Assembly (NCBI GenBank): GCA_021442155.1
Contig: CM038214.1
Location: 56,700,514-56,764,513, forward strand
Source: Cymbidium sinense
Lineage: Eukaryota; Streptophyta; Magnoliopsida; Asparagales; Orchidaceae
Length of the DNA stretch: 64,000 nt
Reading direction: 5' to 3'
Shown: piece by piece, positions 11,990 to 23,118 of the stretch
Layout: the number at the start of each line of letters is the position of its first letter
Position numbering within the stretch: the first letter of the stretch is position 1
Program-made: the position numbers and the translations under genes
The notes under the pieces: generated by a model
What the model saw: the letters and a program-made list of their open reading frames with translations, nothing else
Databases searched by the model: none
What the model was told of the DNA's origin: nothing

Positions 11990-13270
11990 GTCATGCCCTT
12001 GACCAAAGAGTAGAATGATCATTTGGCATTGGATTTGATTTGGGAAAATTTGAAATGATCCAAAAGTGGGTTAGACCAAATTTCAAGTTAATTGGAGCTT
12101 ATTTGGTTAGGTTTCATTCAATTTGACTCATTTAGGTCAAATTGGGTTAGGTTGGGACAAGTTGACCAATTGTCCAAATTGAGTCAAACCAAGGATTGGG
12201 TCAAGTTCATATGATCATTTGGGATGTTTTAGTTCAGTTGGTTTGGTTTAGTTTGGCTTAGATTTGATTTTGGCTCATTTGAATTCATTTGGGTCAAATG
12301 GGTTAAGTTGTCCAATTTGACAAATTGGCCTAATTGGCTTGGGTTGGGTGTTGGTTTGGGTTTAGTTGACCAATTGAAGATGACTGTAGGATTCAGTTTC
12401 AATTAATTTTGATTTCCCTTTTATTTAGTCAAACTTGAATCTTTAGGTCAATTGGGTTCAATTGGGTCCAATCATGGCTTTGGTCAAGTTCAACAATCAA
12501 TTTGGAATGAACTTGAGCCATTGGTTGCAATCAATTTGGATTAAATTTTAGTTTGACCTAATTTGGTCTTTTAGGTCAATTTGGGTCAACTTGGGTCAAG
12601 ATGGCCAATTGGGTTTGGTTTGACTCAATTGAAGTTCAAGTCATATTCAAATATTGATTTTGATTTGGTATGAATCATTGGTTTCAAGGGATTTAGCTTA
12701 GGTTGAAATTTGGCTAGTATGGTTTCATATGGGTTAAGGGGTTGACTTGGTCAAATGACCAAGTTGACGGTTTTGACCCAATTTGTGATAATTGATCAAT
12801 GTAGTGTGATTAACAATCATGATTGGAGGTTTTGATGGGCTTGGTTCAATCCAATTTGGGTAAGATTAAAACTTAACTCAAATAAGTCAAATTGGCCACT
12901 TTGGGTCAAGTGGACCAATTGAATTTAGTTGGCTTGATTTTGGGTTGAGTTTGACTTAGTTGAGTTTATATATGGATTTTGGAGTGATATATAAATTCAA
13001 TTGAAATTGGCTTGGGTTCAAATGGTTTTTGGTTCATTTGAACATTTCAGGTCAAAAGGGTTAAGTTGGGTTTGACTTGGGTTGATTTTGGTTTGGCTTG
13101 ATGATTGTAGATTTCATTTATATTTATGAAGGTGATTGAAGGTATGATTGATTCATGAGAAAATCAATTGAATTTGGGTTTTGTTATGAAGGAATTTGGC
13201 TAAGTCCACAGAGTTGGGTCATGTGGCTTAAGTATGTATTTTGATTTGGTTTGACTTAGTTTTGATTATT
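11990..13270 (+). repeat. GGTCAA-rich low-complexity tract
   Basis: About 1.3 kb is dominated by overlapping variants of TTGGGTCAA, GTTGACCAATT and TTTGGTTTGA, without a fixed period. The matching interval of the right copy (about 22700-23270) is much shorter and lacks most of it. This looks like local expansion in the left copy or contraction in the right one. No ORF of note is present. Confidence 0.6.
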
Positions 13271-13895
13271 TAAATGTATATTTCATTTAAATTTGTGAAG
13301 ATGATTGAAAATATGATTGATTTATGAGAAAATCAATTGAGTTTAAGTTGATTTGGATTAATATTTGGCTAAGTCCATGGGATAGGTCATATGGCTTAGG
13401 AAGGGTTTTGATTTAATTTGTTTTAGTTTAATTTAGTTTTGATCATTTGAATGTAGATTTGATTTATATTTAGGAAGATGATTGAAGATATAAATTTGAA
13501 AATCAATTGATTTTGGATTGATTTGGATTAAGATTTGGCTAAGTCTATGGGATAGGTCATATGGCTTAAGAAGGGTTTCAAGTTTCGATTTGATCATGGG
13601 CTTCAATCATTTGGTTTTGGAATTTGGATTTAGATTTGGATTTGAATTTGATGATTGAATTGAACTTGATCTTTGGTTTGAGAAGGTGAACATGGATTGG
13701 ATTCAAGTTGTAGGGTAGATGGATTATCTTAATCCATAAGGCATAACCTAATCTGATGGTTAACCCTTCTAAGTACTTAGGCATAGGTTAAGTGTTTACC
13801 TAATTATTAGAAGTGTCTTATGACTAGGGAAGTCTTACTGTCTAGAAGACACCTAAGTCTAAAATGGGAAGATTCAATATGCACTCCAAAAGTGA

Positions 13896-14490
13896 GGTCA
13901 ACAAGCTTTAGGCTCCATACTATTGCCCTTGGAGATAGATGATTGGAAGACCGAAGCCAAGTTTCACATTATAGACACGAATACATGAGAACAACATAGT
14001 TCCATCCTCTCTACTTCAATGTATGATGTTTGTGAGAGGTTGGATCATCTACTGTGTCAAAGGTAATCTTAAGGCATTTACAGTTCATGAGGTTGCCATA
14101 TATGAGGATGCGGCTTACTACCTCCCTCAAAATCAACAAGTCTATTCTCGTGAACCTGGCCAAAGGTTAAAAATACAAAAAAGAAAAAGAAAAAGAAAAG
14201 AAAGAGAAAAAGAAAAAGAAAAGAAAAGAGAAAATAAAAAAGAAAACAAAAGGGAATGAAAATAAACTTGGAGGAGGAAGTGGAGCATGACATTATATTC
14301 CACCCATAGTTCGTTATCCATTCGAACATATGGGTATGACGACCTGACCTCCAAAGGAAGAGGCCAGTTTCATGGCAGTTCTAGTGGTGGAAAACCTCCT
14401 TATTGGCCATCCAATAAAAGATATGTCCTAGCTAGCAGGATTACACCTACTATCCATATAGACTTAGAATCTAGTTCATAGGATGAGTCT
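13896..14490 (+). other. Gypsy internal leader region with an A/G-rich tract
   Basis: Homology to the right repeat copy stops at about 13895, so this should be internal DNA of the element between the left LTR and pol. A short reading (14023-14259) runs through MMFVRGWIIYCVKGNLKAF into a lysine/glutamate-rich tail encoded by an AAAGAA-type simple repeat (about 14167-14262). I do not recognise the protein. The expected gag for this element is not seen here. Confidence 0.4.
14167..14262 (+). repeat. Purine (A/G) simple repeat
   Basis: An almost uninterrupted run of AAAAAGAAAAAG-type units, G appearing every four to six bases. It produces long Lys/Glu-rich or Phe/Leu-rich ORFs on the two strands that should not be taken as genes. 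Confidence 0.85.
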
Positions 14491-15349
14491 TATATGGATA
14501 GCACACCAGCCAGCTCTTCTCAGTAGTAAAATCCCTTGGAGGTGACACTTGAGCCAGATAGCGATGAAGATCGGGCTTCAAAGCAAAGCATAATTGTATC
14601 CAAGTCTATATGTGAAATAATTAGACATTAGTTGGGAACCTTATCTCTAACTCCACTTTTCTCTCAAAAAGCTAAGGGTTAGGTAGTTAAGGAAGCCCCT
14701 AAGTCATCCACATATGTGAAGACTCAGAGGTTCTTTCTGGGAGCATCATCCTCAAGTTAAGAAGTTGATGTAGAACTTGAGGATGATCCATATAAGAATT
14801 TAATAGAATTGCCTTTTGATTGTTACTTGCCTTATGTTCATAATTTAGCAAAGAAAGGGTTAATCCCACATACTTGGTCAATGCACAGGTTAGAATACTT
14901 TAAAAGAATATGAAAGAACAAATGCAAAATCTCTCAATCAAGACCGGGACTAGGATTCAGTATAGTGGGTCCAGTCAATGATGATAATTACTTCTTAGTC
15001 ATCACCAATCATTTGGAATTTGATAGGTTCTTTTCAAATCACATTAACTCATATGAGGAACTATGCTTAGAAACTTTAGATGATTTAGATGATTTTAATT
15101 CATAGATATTCCACTAGAGTTCGAAGAAGAGATCAAGTCAACCATCGACTTGCTCAAAGAAATCAACTTAGAAACTAAAGAAGATCCACGCCTGAAATAC
15201 ATCAGTTCTTTATTGAATGATACTAAAAGTAATGACTTAGTTAGGCTATTGACTAAGTTTAAGGACTGGTTTTCAGAGAGTTATGAAGAGATTCCTAGAT
15301 TGGTTCCTAATGTAGCAGTCCATAAACTAGCAATAGATAGAGCCTACTG

Positions 15350-15990
15350 ATAACCCTATCAAGCAAGGTCCCAGACATAGAACAACAAGTCATTTCTGAA
15401 GTCAAGAAATTGACCAATGCTAGCTTCATCCAGGAAGAAAAATACCCTACCTGGTTAGTCAGTGATGTCCCAGTTAAGAAAAAGAATGACCAAATTCACA
15501 TATGAGTAGATTTAGGATTTAAATAAGGAATGTCCAAAAGACAAAGTTCCACTACTAATCCCAGAGTTGATGGTGGACATTGCCTCATCTCATGCAGTCT
15601 CCTCTTTCAAGGATGGCTCATGTGGATATAACCAAATAAAGATGACACCAAAAAAATGAAAGAAACACTATGTTTAGAATCCGGATCGAAATCTATTACT
15701 ATAAGGTCATCCTTTCAGCATTAAAAATGCCAATGCTACATACCAGTGGGCCATGACTCAAATCTTTGATGAACTCATTCATCATCAAATCAAGTGCTAT
15801 GTCAATGATCTTGTGGTCAAAAGTAGAAAAAATTAATGCCATCTCTTGAGAATTGTTTTCAAATAGTTAAGATAATTTAACATCAAAATGAACCCCATGA
15901 AGTGTGCATTCAGAGTAGCTTCAGGGAAATTCCTTGGGTTAATTGTCTGACACCAGGAAACTAAAATCAATCGAGAGAAGATTAAGGCAA
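15350..15990 (+). pseudogene. Gypsy reverse transcriptase remnant
   Basis: Readable pieces in changing frames include VKKLTNASFIQEEKYPTWL (the family's start of RT), a Gly/His-rich remnant of the substrate-binding block, and at 15798-15809 the catalytic box read as YVND followed by LVVKSR, where the family has YVDD or YIDD. Then comes NPMKCAFRVASGKFLG (near 15890-15940) and the typical GLIV..HQETKIN. The Asn in place of the first catalytic Asp, plus several stops, indicates a dead enzyme. Confidence 0.75.
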
Positions 15991-16480
15991 TATTAGAAAT
16001 TCCACCCCCAAAAATTTTAACTCAAGTCAGATCATTCCAAGGACAATTGGCATATCTAAGATGCTTTATATTTAAGTTATCGGGAAGTTGTCAGCCATTC
16101 TCAATACTTAGTAAAATGGATGCCAAGTTCAAGTAGGATGAAAAGAGTGATCATGCTTTCGAAGACATCAAGCATTACCTCATGATGCAGCTAGTGCTAA
16201 TAGCCCTTATCCCAGACAAGCTGCTTATACTTTACACTGTTGCTTTAGATGACTCCTTTGATGCTTTGTTGACCCAAGCTAATGACGAATGGAATGATAA
16301 TGCACTCTACTATTTTATCCATTATCTAATCCATATTGAGGCTAATTATGCACCCATTGAGAAGCATTTCCTAGCTTTAATCTTTGCATCCCAAAAGCTA
16401 TAACACTACATGCTTCCTCATAAGGTGAACTTAATCTCTAGGAACAATCCACTATAATAACTCATGACACGGTCGATGCT
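15991..16480 (+). pseudogene. Gypsy first RNase H domain remnant
   Basis: This follows the RT connection segment (EIPPPKILTQVRSFQGQLAY). The ORF at 16182-16403 covers ALDDSFDALLTQANDEWND, then YYFIHYLIHIEANYAPIEKH and FLALIFASQKL. This corresponds to the plant gypsy RNase H block in which the Asp of the family's start motif (usually preceded by small residues) and the Glu of NYAPIEK can be lined up. HYMLPHKVNLISR follows after a stop. Confidence 0.75.
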
Positions 16481-16639
16481 ATCTACGGTTGGCACGACAG
16501 TCCATGATCCTCTCGCAGTTTGACATTACCTTCGTACCCTTTTGTGTGGTGAAAGGATAAGCGCTAGTGGATTTCTTAGCGGGACACCCACTTCCTAGTG
16601 ACTCTATGCTTAGTGATCTCCCCAATGAACAAATCATGA

Positions 16640-17075
16640 ACTTAAGGGATACTAGCATTCATTGCTGGGAGATGTACTTTAATGGTGTGGATTTTTATCA
16701 AAGAGTAGATGAACCATAATCTACTATTCCAAGAAAAGCAAAGGTAGAAATTGTTCTCTTAGCCCCGAACTAAGATGTGATGAGATTCTCATATCATATG
16801 TACAATCCTTGCACCAATAATGAAGCTGAATATTAGGCTCTGATTGTCGGTCTATAGTTAGCCGTTACTCTAAGCATCCATAACATCAACATCTTTGGGG
16901 ATTCTCAACTAGTTATTAACCAAATCATTGGGTCCTATAAGGTTATAAAACCTAAAGCTCCATCACTACTACATGTGCCCCATAGAGTTGTTGGCCCAAA
17001 TCCCATAGATTCCCATTTATAAGATTCCTCAGGGAGAGAATGTCATAGCATATGCTTTAACTAAGCTTGCCAAGG
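16640..17075 (+). pseudogene. Second (archaeal-type) RNase H remnant of a Tat-like element
   Basis: A second RNase H fold is visible after the first: MYFNGVDFYQRVDEP carries the first-strand Asp block, NNEAEY (16816-16833) the second acidic position, and GDSQLVINQ (about 16898-16924) the third. The order and motifs fit the extra RNase H of Tat-lineage plant retrotransposons. At least three in-frame stops interrupt it. I infer that the domain had the same role as in relatives. Confidence 0.72.
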
Positions 17076-17329
17076 AGTTGGCACATCTAGAGGATCAGTC
17101 CATACCAATAAAGGTCCAAAATAGACAAGTCTTATCCCTTATTGATATTGAACTCATCCAAAAGTACTCTCTTGAAGGGGAGGTTTCCATTGCTAAGAAG
17201 GATAAGGAGTTGGATTGGAGGCAACCATTCATGGATTACCTAAATAAAGGTAAACTACCTCAAGAGAAGTCCCAAGCCTATCAGATGAAGCATGAAGCAC
17301 TTTCATATGCTCTTGTGGATGGTTTCTTA

Positions 17330-18430
17330 TATTAGTGGTATTTTGATCATATATGGTTACGTTATTTAGATAAGCATGAATCTCGTAAGATCGTGACCGA
17401 GATACACTCAAGATTATGTGGAGCCAACCAATCGGGTTAGAAGATGAAAGCCAATATCAAGAGACTAAGATACTACTAGCCATCGATGATCAAAGATTGC
17501 ATGGAAACGGCTGGGCGATGCCACCAATATCAAATACACGATCTGGTCCTACACCAATCACCCAAAATTCTACATCCTACATTGGCCTCATGGCCATTCG
17601 AGTGTTGGGGGTACCAACATAGTGGGTCTAATTGATCCTTCTTCTTTCGAGGGTTATCGATTCATCTTAGGTTCTACTGACTACTTTTCCAAATGGAAGA
17701 AGATGATTCTGCTCAGAGAGATCACAATACAACATGTGCTCCATTTTTTAAGGAACCATATTGTATATAGGTTCATAGTGCCTCTATGAATTATATCTGA
17801 TAAAGGTTCTACATTTAAGAGAACTAAGATCAACAACTTTTCTCGAAGACACCCCATAGATTGGAGATATGCTACCATCAACTACTCAAGGGAAAATAGC
17901 TTAGTAGAAGCCTTCAAGAAAACTCTCATCTAAATACTAAAGAAGACACTCAACAATAAGAAGTAATAGTGGCATGAGCAGTTAGTTGAAAGCCTTGTGG
18001 TCCTGCCGCACCACATATTGAACTCCAACTCAGTCTCCTCCTTTCTACTTAGTGTATGGGTCTGAAGTTGTTCTACCATTATAAGTCCAACTCCCATCAC
18101 TAAGGATAGTTGTGGGTAGTAAGATCACAACAAAGCAAAATGCTAAGTTATGGTTAGAAGAGCTCAAAGCTTTGGAGGAGAGATTCCTGTGGGCATGCCA
18201 AAACTTTGAGTAATACAAATCTAAAATGATTCAAGCTCAAAACAAGTTGGTCTATCCTAGAGCTTTTCAAGTAGGAGATCTTATTTTAGTTCTAAGGAGA
18301 TCGGTTGTTGCCCATCATAAGATGGGAGGCAAGTTTGAACCCCCTTGGGAAGGCCTTTTAGCCATAGAGAAGGCCTACCAAGAGGATCTTATCAACTTAT
18401 TAATCATAAGGGAGAGCGCCTAATGCTTCT
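17330..18430 (+). pseudogene. Gypsy integrase remnant with C-terminal tail
   Basis: The N-terminal zinc-binding part is readable (TEIHSRLCGANQSG, then MIKDCMETAGRCHQYQIH). The core follows (ASWPFECWG, then ILGSTDYFSKW and a stretch around IISDKGSTFK, where the family has Asp-Asn-Gly). The C-terminal tail is best preserved: the ORF at 18226-18423 has VYPRAFQVGDLILVLRRSV and MGGKFEPPWEGLLAIEKAY, and the next frame supplies LLINGLYLKKYY, the usual end of such polyproteins. Several stops and frameshifts are present. Confidence 0.8.
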
Positions 18431-18470
18431 AATCAATGGGCTCTACTTAAAGAAATATTATAAATCATGT

Positions 18471-19129
18471 TTGAAAATAATTATCATCAATGAAAATTCC
18501 ATTTTGAATTCAATGTCCTCCATCTTGAAAGTATTCTTGTTTGTGAGTCCTCCATGATGTGTTTAGGGTAGGTGTAAGGAACCCAAGTGACATCTTATCT
18601 TCATCGATACAACATAAACACAAACTACACACACATATAAAATAAACACATATCTTTTATCTCAGGCTACTCTAAGTTGAGATAACACCCCGAGCATCAC
18701 TCACACTATAACTGCTCTAGGTCAGGCTGATGTGCTACCCTGCTAGTGTGTCTCCCTAGTGGTCTTCTTGCTTTGGAGGGTGTAAGTCTTCTATGCCTTC
18801 CTTCCTTACTTGGCCACTACCCACCGATGAGCACCTTATTTGTTTGGTGGGCCTAAATGTGTAGCCAAAAAACTACCTCATGTTGGCTTCGTTTAAGAGT
18901 ATGTGAGGGTGTTATGCTTCCTTATTAGATTAGCCTTCGTGGACTAACTAGGTTGAGTATATATAAGGTTTAGGATAAGTCCCGTAGCAACTCCTTCTCT
19001 CCTAACTTCTTCAAGTCTAGGTCCTGTCCTTCCTCGGGGAAAGTCTTTTGAAGACATTTTTTCAAATATTCAAGGGAAAGTCTTTTGAGGTTTAGGATTA
19101 GGTCATACAAGTGTATAAAAGTTTTAAGT
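18471..19129 (+). other. Region after gypsy pol; probable start of the right LTR, with TATA-like box
   Basis: No gene is visible. A purine-leaning run (AGGGTAGG) precedes TGTAAGGAACCC near 18573, a plausible polypurine tract and LTR start. Near 18955 the sequence GAGTATATATAAGG is a good TATA-like box. This segment does not match the left copy well, so it may instead be part of another LTR. Confidence 0.4.
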
Positions 19130-21229
19130 GGATACTTCACCAATGTTAAACCAGGAGTGAGGTAAAGACCTCCTTGGGGATACTTAAGGCCTTGCATCCC
19201 TGGAATATCCAAACTAGATATACCCACTATTCTTGAATACACATGAATGTACAAGTGACTACAAGAATGGAAAGTCATGCAAAAGTTATATTTCTTTCAA
19301 TTGAATTATTTATACATGTGAGCTAAAGTTCTATCAAAATTCTAACATAGAAATACATTGGAATGAACTCAAATAAATGTTGTGTCCTTTTTAAATGGAC
19401 TATACACTTTTTAACATTCAAACTTTATGTAAATCCATATAGACTAAAGAAAGAGAACTCCATATCGCATGTTCTAAGCCATAGACACATGCAAGCTTAT
19501 AAATATTTATAACTATTATCACTCCAAATATTATTGTTGACTTATAAATGTTTGAAATTAACTTTGATTTAATAGTGATAATAGCAACACTTATATTAAA
19601 TAAAATCAACACATGCAAGCTTGACATAAAGGGAACCATTTGATTTAGTTAATTTTGCAAAAGATGAATGCATGAATCAAATGACATACAACATTTAATA
19701 TGATTGGAGAGGAATAACTAAACATAAACAATTGATTTTTTTCAATTAAATTAATTCCTAAGGAAAATCATATCAAATAAAAACATTTCAAGCAAACCAA
19801 AGTTTCTTATGTCACTTTTAACTTTTATGTTCCGATTTGATTTAATGAAATGAAGGAAAGTTTGTTGATCCTAACCCATTCCCATGTTTTTGAATTAATT
19901 TGGTTTAATAAAATGTAATTAAGTGGATTTTATGGATTAATTAGGTTGTAATATGCATTAGATCCACCAATTAACCCTTACCTATGTTACCTTAAAGTAA
20001 TTAATTAAATAATTTTGAGCCAACATGATATGCATGAAAAATAACATGCAATGATCCTAAGAAATGAAATGGCCTAATGTAATTAGCTCATAATTATTGA
20101 TTAATAAGATTAAGGAACTTAATTAATTAGTTTTATGATTTTCCAACACATATGGGTAAATCATAATTTCATTAACTCTCTTTAGGCAATTAAATACCTA
20201 AAGATCTACCCATGAATTAATTAATGAAGATCAAATATGATTGTTATTTTAATTTGATTAATGAAATCATTAATTAATTAATCAATTTCTCTTACTTAAT
20301 TAGCCAAATTGATTAATTATCCTTCAAATGAAATGGATTTAAGGAATGGGTTGGGAAAGAGGTCCCAATCCTATTCCATAAATCCCCTCTTTTAATAAAA
20401 TAAATTAGAGGAAACAATTAGGAAAGAAGACCTAATCATTTTCCTCATATATTTTATATGAATAACTAAACAAATAAAGCTTAGTCAATTGTAATTAATA
20501 GTTAAATTAATTATAATTAAGGATATGTCTCATAACTAAATTTTCTTTTTGACTTTTAAGATCAACATATAATAATTAGGGATTGAATTGATTTTTATAA
20601 TTGACATTCATAAATTGTGTTCAAACAACTTTTTATATTCTATTATAATATTTATAATGTTATTTGTTTAATTAATTTTTTTACAAAGTTTTACATAAAT
20701 TTAATGATAATTTAATTTGTATATTTTTTTGGATTTTGTTTGATCACATATTCTTTCTTTTTTTTATTCTAAAGATTGATTAACTCCTTTTTAGATCTGA
20801 TTGAATTTAATAATAAATAAAATATTGGATTAATCGTGATCATTTGATTAAATATTAAATGGCCCATGAGTTAATCATGGCTTGATAGGTGGAATCAAAT
20901 CACTATGCCATTCGACCTAATCAAAACTATTTACTTCAAACACATAAAATGAATAGTCTTACTTCTGTCTATAAACTCTCACTGAAAGGCTTAAAAAGTA
21001 AAGTGCTTGGGCTCTAAAGGTTGGATCCTAATGACAGTCATATTCAACACATCAAACATGAGATATATAATGCTTTATAAGCATTTAAGAATTATACCTC
21101 ACCGGAGCTAATGTCCTATGGATTTCAACCAAGAGGTGGCTTCATTTGGAAGAAATAAAGCCTTATTGAGGTTTTTGTTGGGTCAGATCAATACTTCAGC
21201 TAGCATTCTTTTTCTTTGCTCCCATGGTT

Positions 21230-22190
21230 CGCTTCCTCCTCACTTGCTCATAGACACGTTGCTTTGGGCATCCTCTAGGAAAATCAGTTCTTGACTTTGA
21301 ATGTTCGAGAATAATCTATCACATATATAGTCCCATTCAGATGATCAAACTCATGTTGTAATATGCATGCCATCCATCTAGAACTAGCAATTTTGATAGG
21401 TTGACCAAAATGATCGTGACCTATCACCTCCACCTACAGATGCCACTCTACCATAGATCTAAATTTAGAAATGCTCAAACATCTTTCATAGAACAAAGCT
21501 ATTTTGCTTCTCCTTTTCTGAAGCTTTGGATTAAATATTACCAGTAGATTAAAAGGTCGATGGTCTTGTGCATCAGTTTCACTCTTAGGAGCATAGCTAA
21601 TGCATTCCTTTGTGTCTTCAAGAATAATAATCTCTACCCAGATTATAAATATGATGTGTTAGGGCATTGAGAACAATAGGTTCAAAAGCCTTTAGAAGCT
21701 GAGCATACCACTATGGATCATTAAAGAACCCTCCAAGCACTACCAGCAGTGCATTTGAAAATTCTATACAGATCATTGAGCATGGCTTTCTGGGTAATTA
21801 AATCTCTAGCATACTATTCTGCATCAATACTTGCACCTATTCCATTTCCCCTCAGCTCATTTCCCTATAAAGGAATACCAATTTATGGAGAAGCAAGGAT
21901 GACAGTAGGGGCCTTTCGCATGATCCCAATCATGTCATCTATGATCTTCTGGATCTTCTTCGATACGATATCCTCCATGGAGACCTCAATGATGGGTTTG
22001 TGGAGGACTGGATCACCAACCTAGATAATTTTAGGTAGGGATTATTTCTTCACACTAAATCCATAGAACTATTCACCAGAGACCTTCAAAGGGATTCTTC
22101 TACAATGAGTAATGCAATGGGAGAATCAATGAAGAATGGGACCGATGCTTGGGGCTAGAAAGTTGTGGTCTTCATGAAAGAGGATGGTGG
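21230..22190 (-). pseudogene. Peptide deformylase (PDF1A-type) pseudogene
   Basis: Reading the minus strand gives the plant organellar peptide deformylase in order. These enzymes remove the formyl group from new chloroplast or mitochondrial proteins. VGDPVLHKPIIEVSMEDI and KIQKIIDDMIGIMRKAPTV lie at about 22020-21900. The GVGLAAPQ box is damaged (TVILASP, then a stop). IIILEDTKECISYAPKSE resumes near 21645. The second motif reads ERCLS where the family has EGCLS. The third motif, HEFDHL (HExxH metal site), is intact at about 21342-21357, followed by NGTIYVID, YSRTF and GCPK. About 220 bases between the first and second parts do not fit the enzyme. Stops and frameshifts make it a pseudogene. 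I see no poly(A), so a retrocopy is possible but unproven. Confidence 0.82.
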
Positions 22191-22683
22191 CATAGAGGGA
22201 GAGTTCGTTGGTGGCTAGGTTATTTTAGTGGCATGGTTCGGTCGATCAATAGAAAATTTATGGGATGTCTCATGTGCTTTTTGTAGGTAGCTAGATATAA
22301 GGGGGCTAGTTGGGATCAAGAAAGTCTCGATCACCTACTGCATGCTACTGTGTGTCTCACTTTTTGGAAAGTGAGAGAAGAGAGGTCACCTACTAGAGGA
22401 AGAGGGAGGCGTGGATGCTGCTTGGGTCGGCTAGGATTTGCTTCGTTGAGAGGAAGAGATGGAGATGAGGGAGAGTTCCCTTTCGGCTTTGCTTCTATCG
22501 GAGGAGAAGTGTTTGGAGAGATTTTTTATTTTTTATTTTTTTTAGGGCTATGGGACGGGAGAGCCACTCTCGAGTGAAGTAGGAATGAGAGGGCTTTGAC
22601 TTCTCTTACCTGAAGGGAGATGAGAAAAAAGACTAGGCCTCATTAGTTTTTTATTTTTTTTAGTGTGTCATGTATGCTAGTCT

Positions 22684-22702
22684 AGAGAGAGAGAGAGAGA
22701 AG
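22684..22702 (+). repeat. (AG)n microsatellite
   Basis: About nine perfect AG units in AT-rich DNA. Confidence 0.9.
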
Positions 22703-23074
22703 CTAATTTTGTCCTACATGCCTCAACTTCTCCCACATTCCCTCTTTTTATTTCATTTTTTTTGCATTTTTAATATTTTTTCATGATCAGATAAATTAGC
22801 AAGGAGTATGTCATTTAATAGTTTTGTCTATTTTACTTTTTTAAATAAATGATTTTAAAGGATTTACATTATTTTAATAACTTTAGTAAATAATTGAATG
22901 AAAATTTATAAGTCATGTAAGATAATTTTAATTATGATTAATAATTGTTGGTAATATGGATTCATAATTTGATAAATTAATTAATTTTATTTAGTGGTTA
23001 ATATATTTTATATAACATTTAATTTTAGTTTTTATTTTGATTTAATTCTGAATAAATTTTTTTATGTTTAGAAT

Positions 23075-23076
<2 letters not shown>

Positions 23077-23115
<39 letters not shown>
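23077..23115 (+). repeat. (TC)n microsatellite
   Basis: About nineteen perfect TC units, the longest perfect dinucleotide run I noticed in the window. Confidence 0.95.

Positions 23116-23118
<3 letters not shown>

Larger units (their letters stand above)
8813..13895 (+). repeat. Large LTR-like direct repeat, left copy
   Basis: This non-coding sequence recurs, diverged, at about 19130-23831. The best-matching parts are 9310-10330 against about 19130-20400 (shared landmarks: GAGCCAACATGATATGCATG, CTAAAGATCTACCC) and 13500-13895 against about 23480-23831 (shared GGTTTGAGAAGGTGAACA, TAATCCATAAGGCATA, CACTCCAAAAGTGA). The two direct copies flank the gypsy pol remnant, so I read them as its LTRs, about 5 kb or longer, which is large but known for Tat-type elements. 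The exact ends are not resolved. Confidence 0.6.
14491..18470 (+). mobile_element. Ty3/gypsy pol remnant, Tat-like lineage
   Basis: The order of domains is reverse transcriptase, RNase H, a second RNase H, then integrase with its C-terminal tail, all in broken frames. The second RNase H between the classical RNase H and the integrase is characteristic of the Tat/Ogre branch of plant gypsy elements. The upstream part (14560-15110, with LEPDSDEDRASKQSIIVSKS and ELPFDCYLPYVHN) is an acidic spacer I cannot assign precisely. The element lies between two direct, LTR-like copies. Stops, frameshifts and a changed RT motif show that it is inactive. Confidence 0.8.

Noticed and set aside
14023..14354. 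Lys/Glu-rich (+) and Phe/Leu-rich (-) ORFs
   Set aside because: Products of an A/G simple repeat, not recognisable proteins.
22350..22577. Gly/Arg-rich ORF in the purine-rich stretch
   Set aside because: Biased composition, no motif; more likely decayed leader DNA near the deformylase pseudogene.
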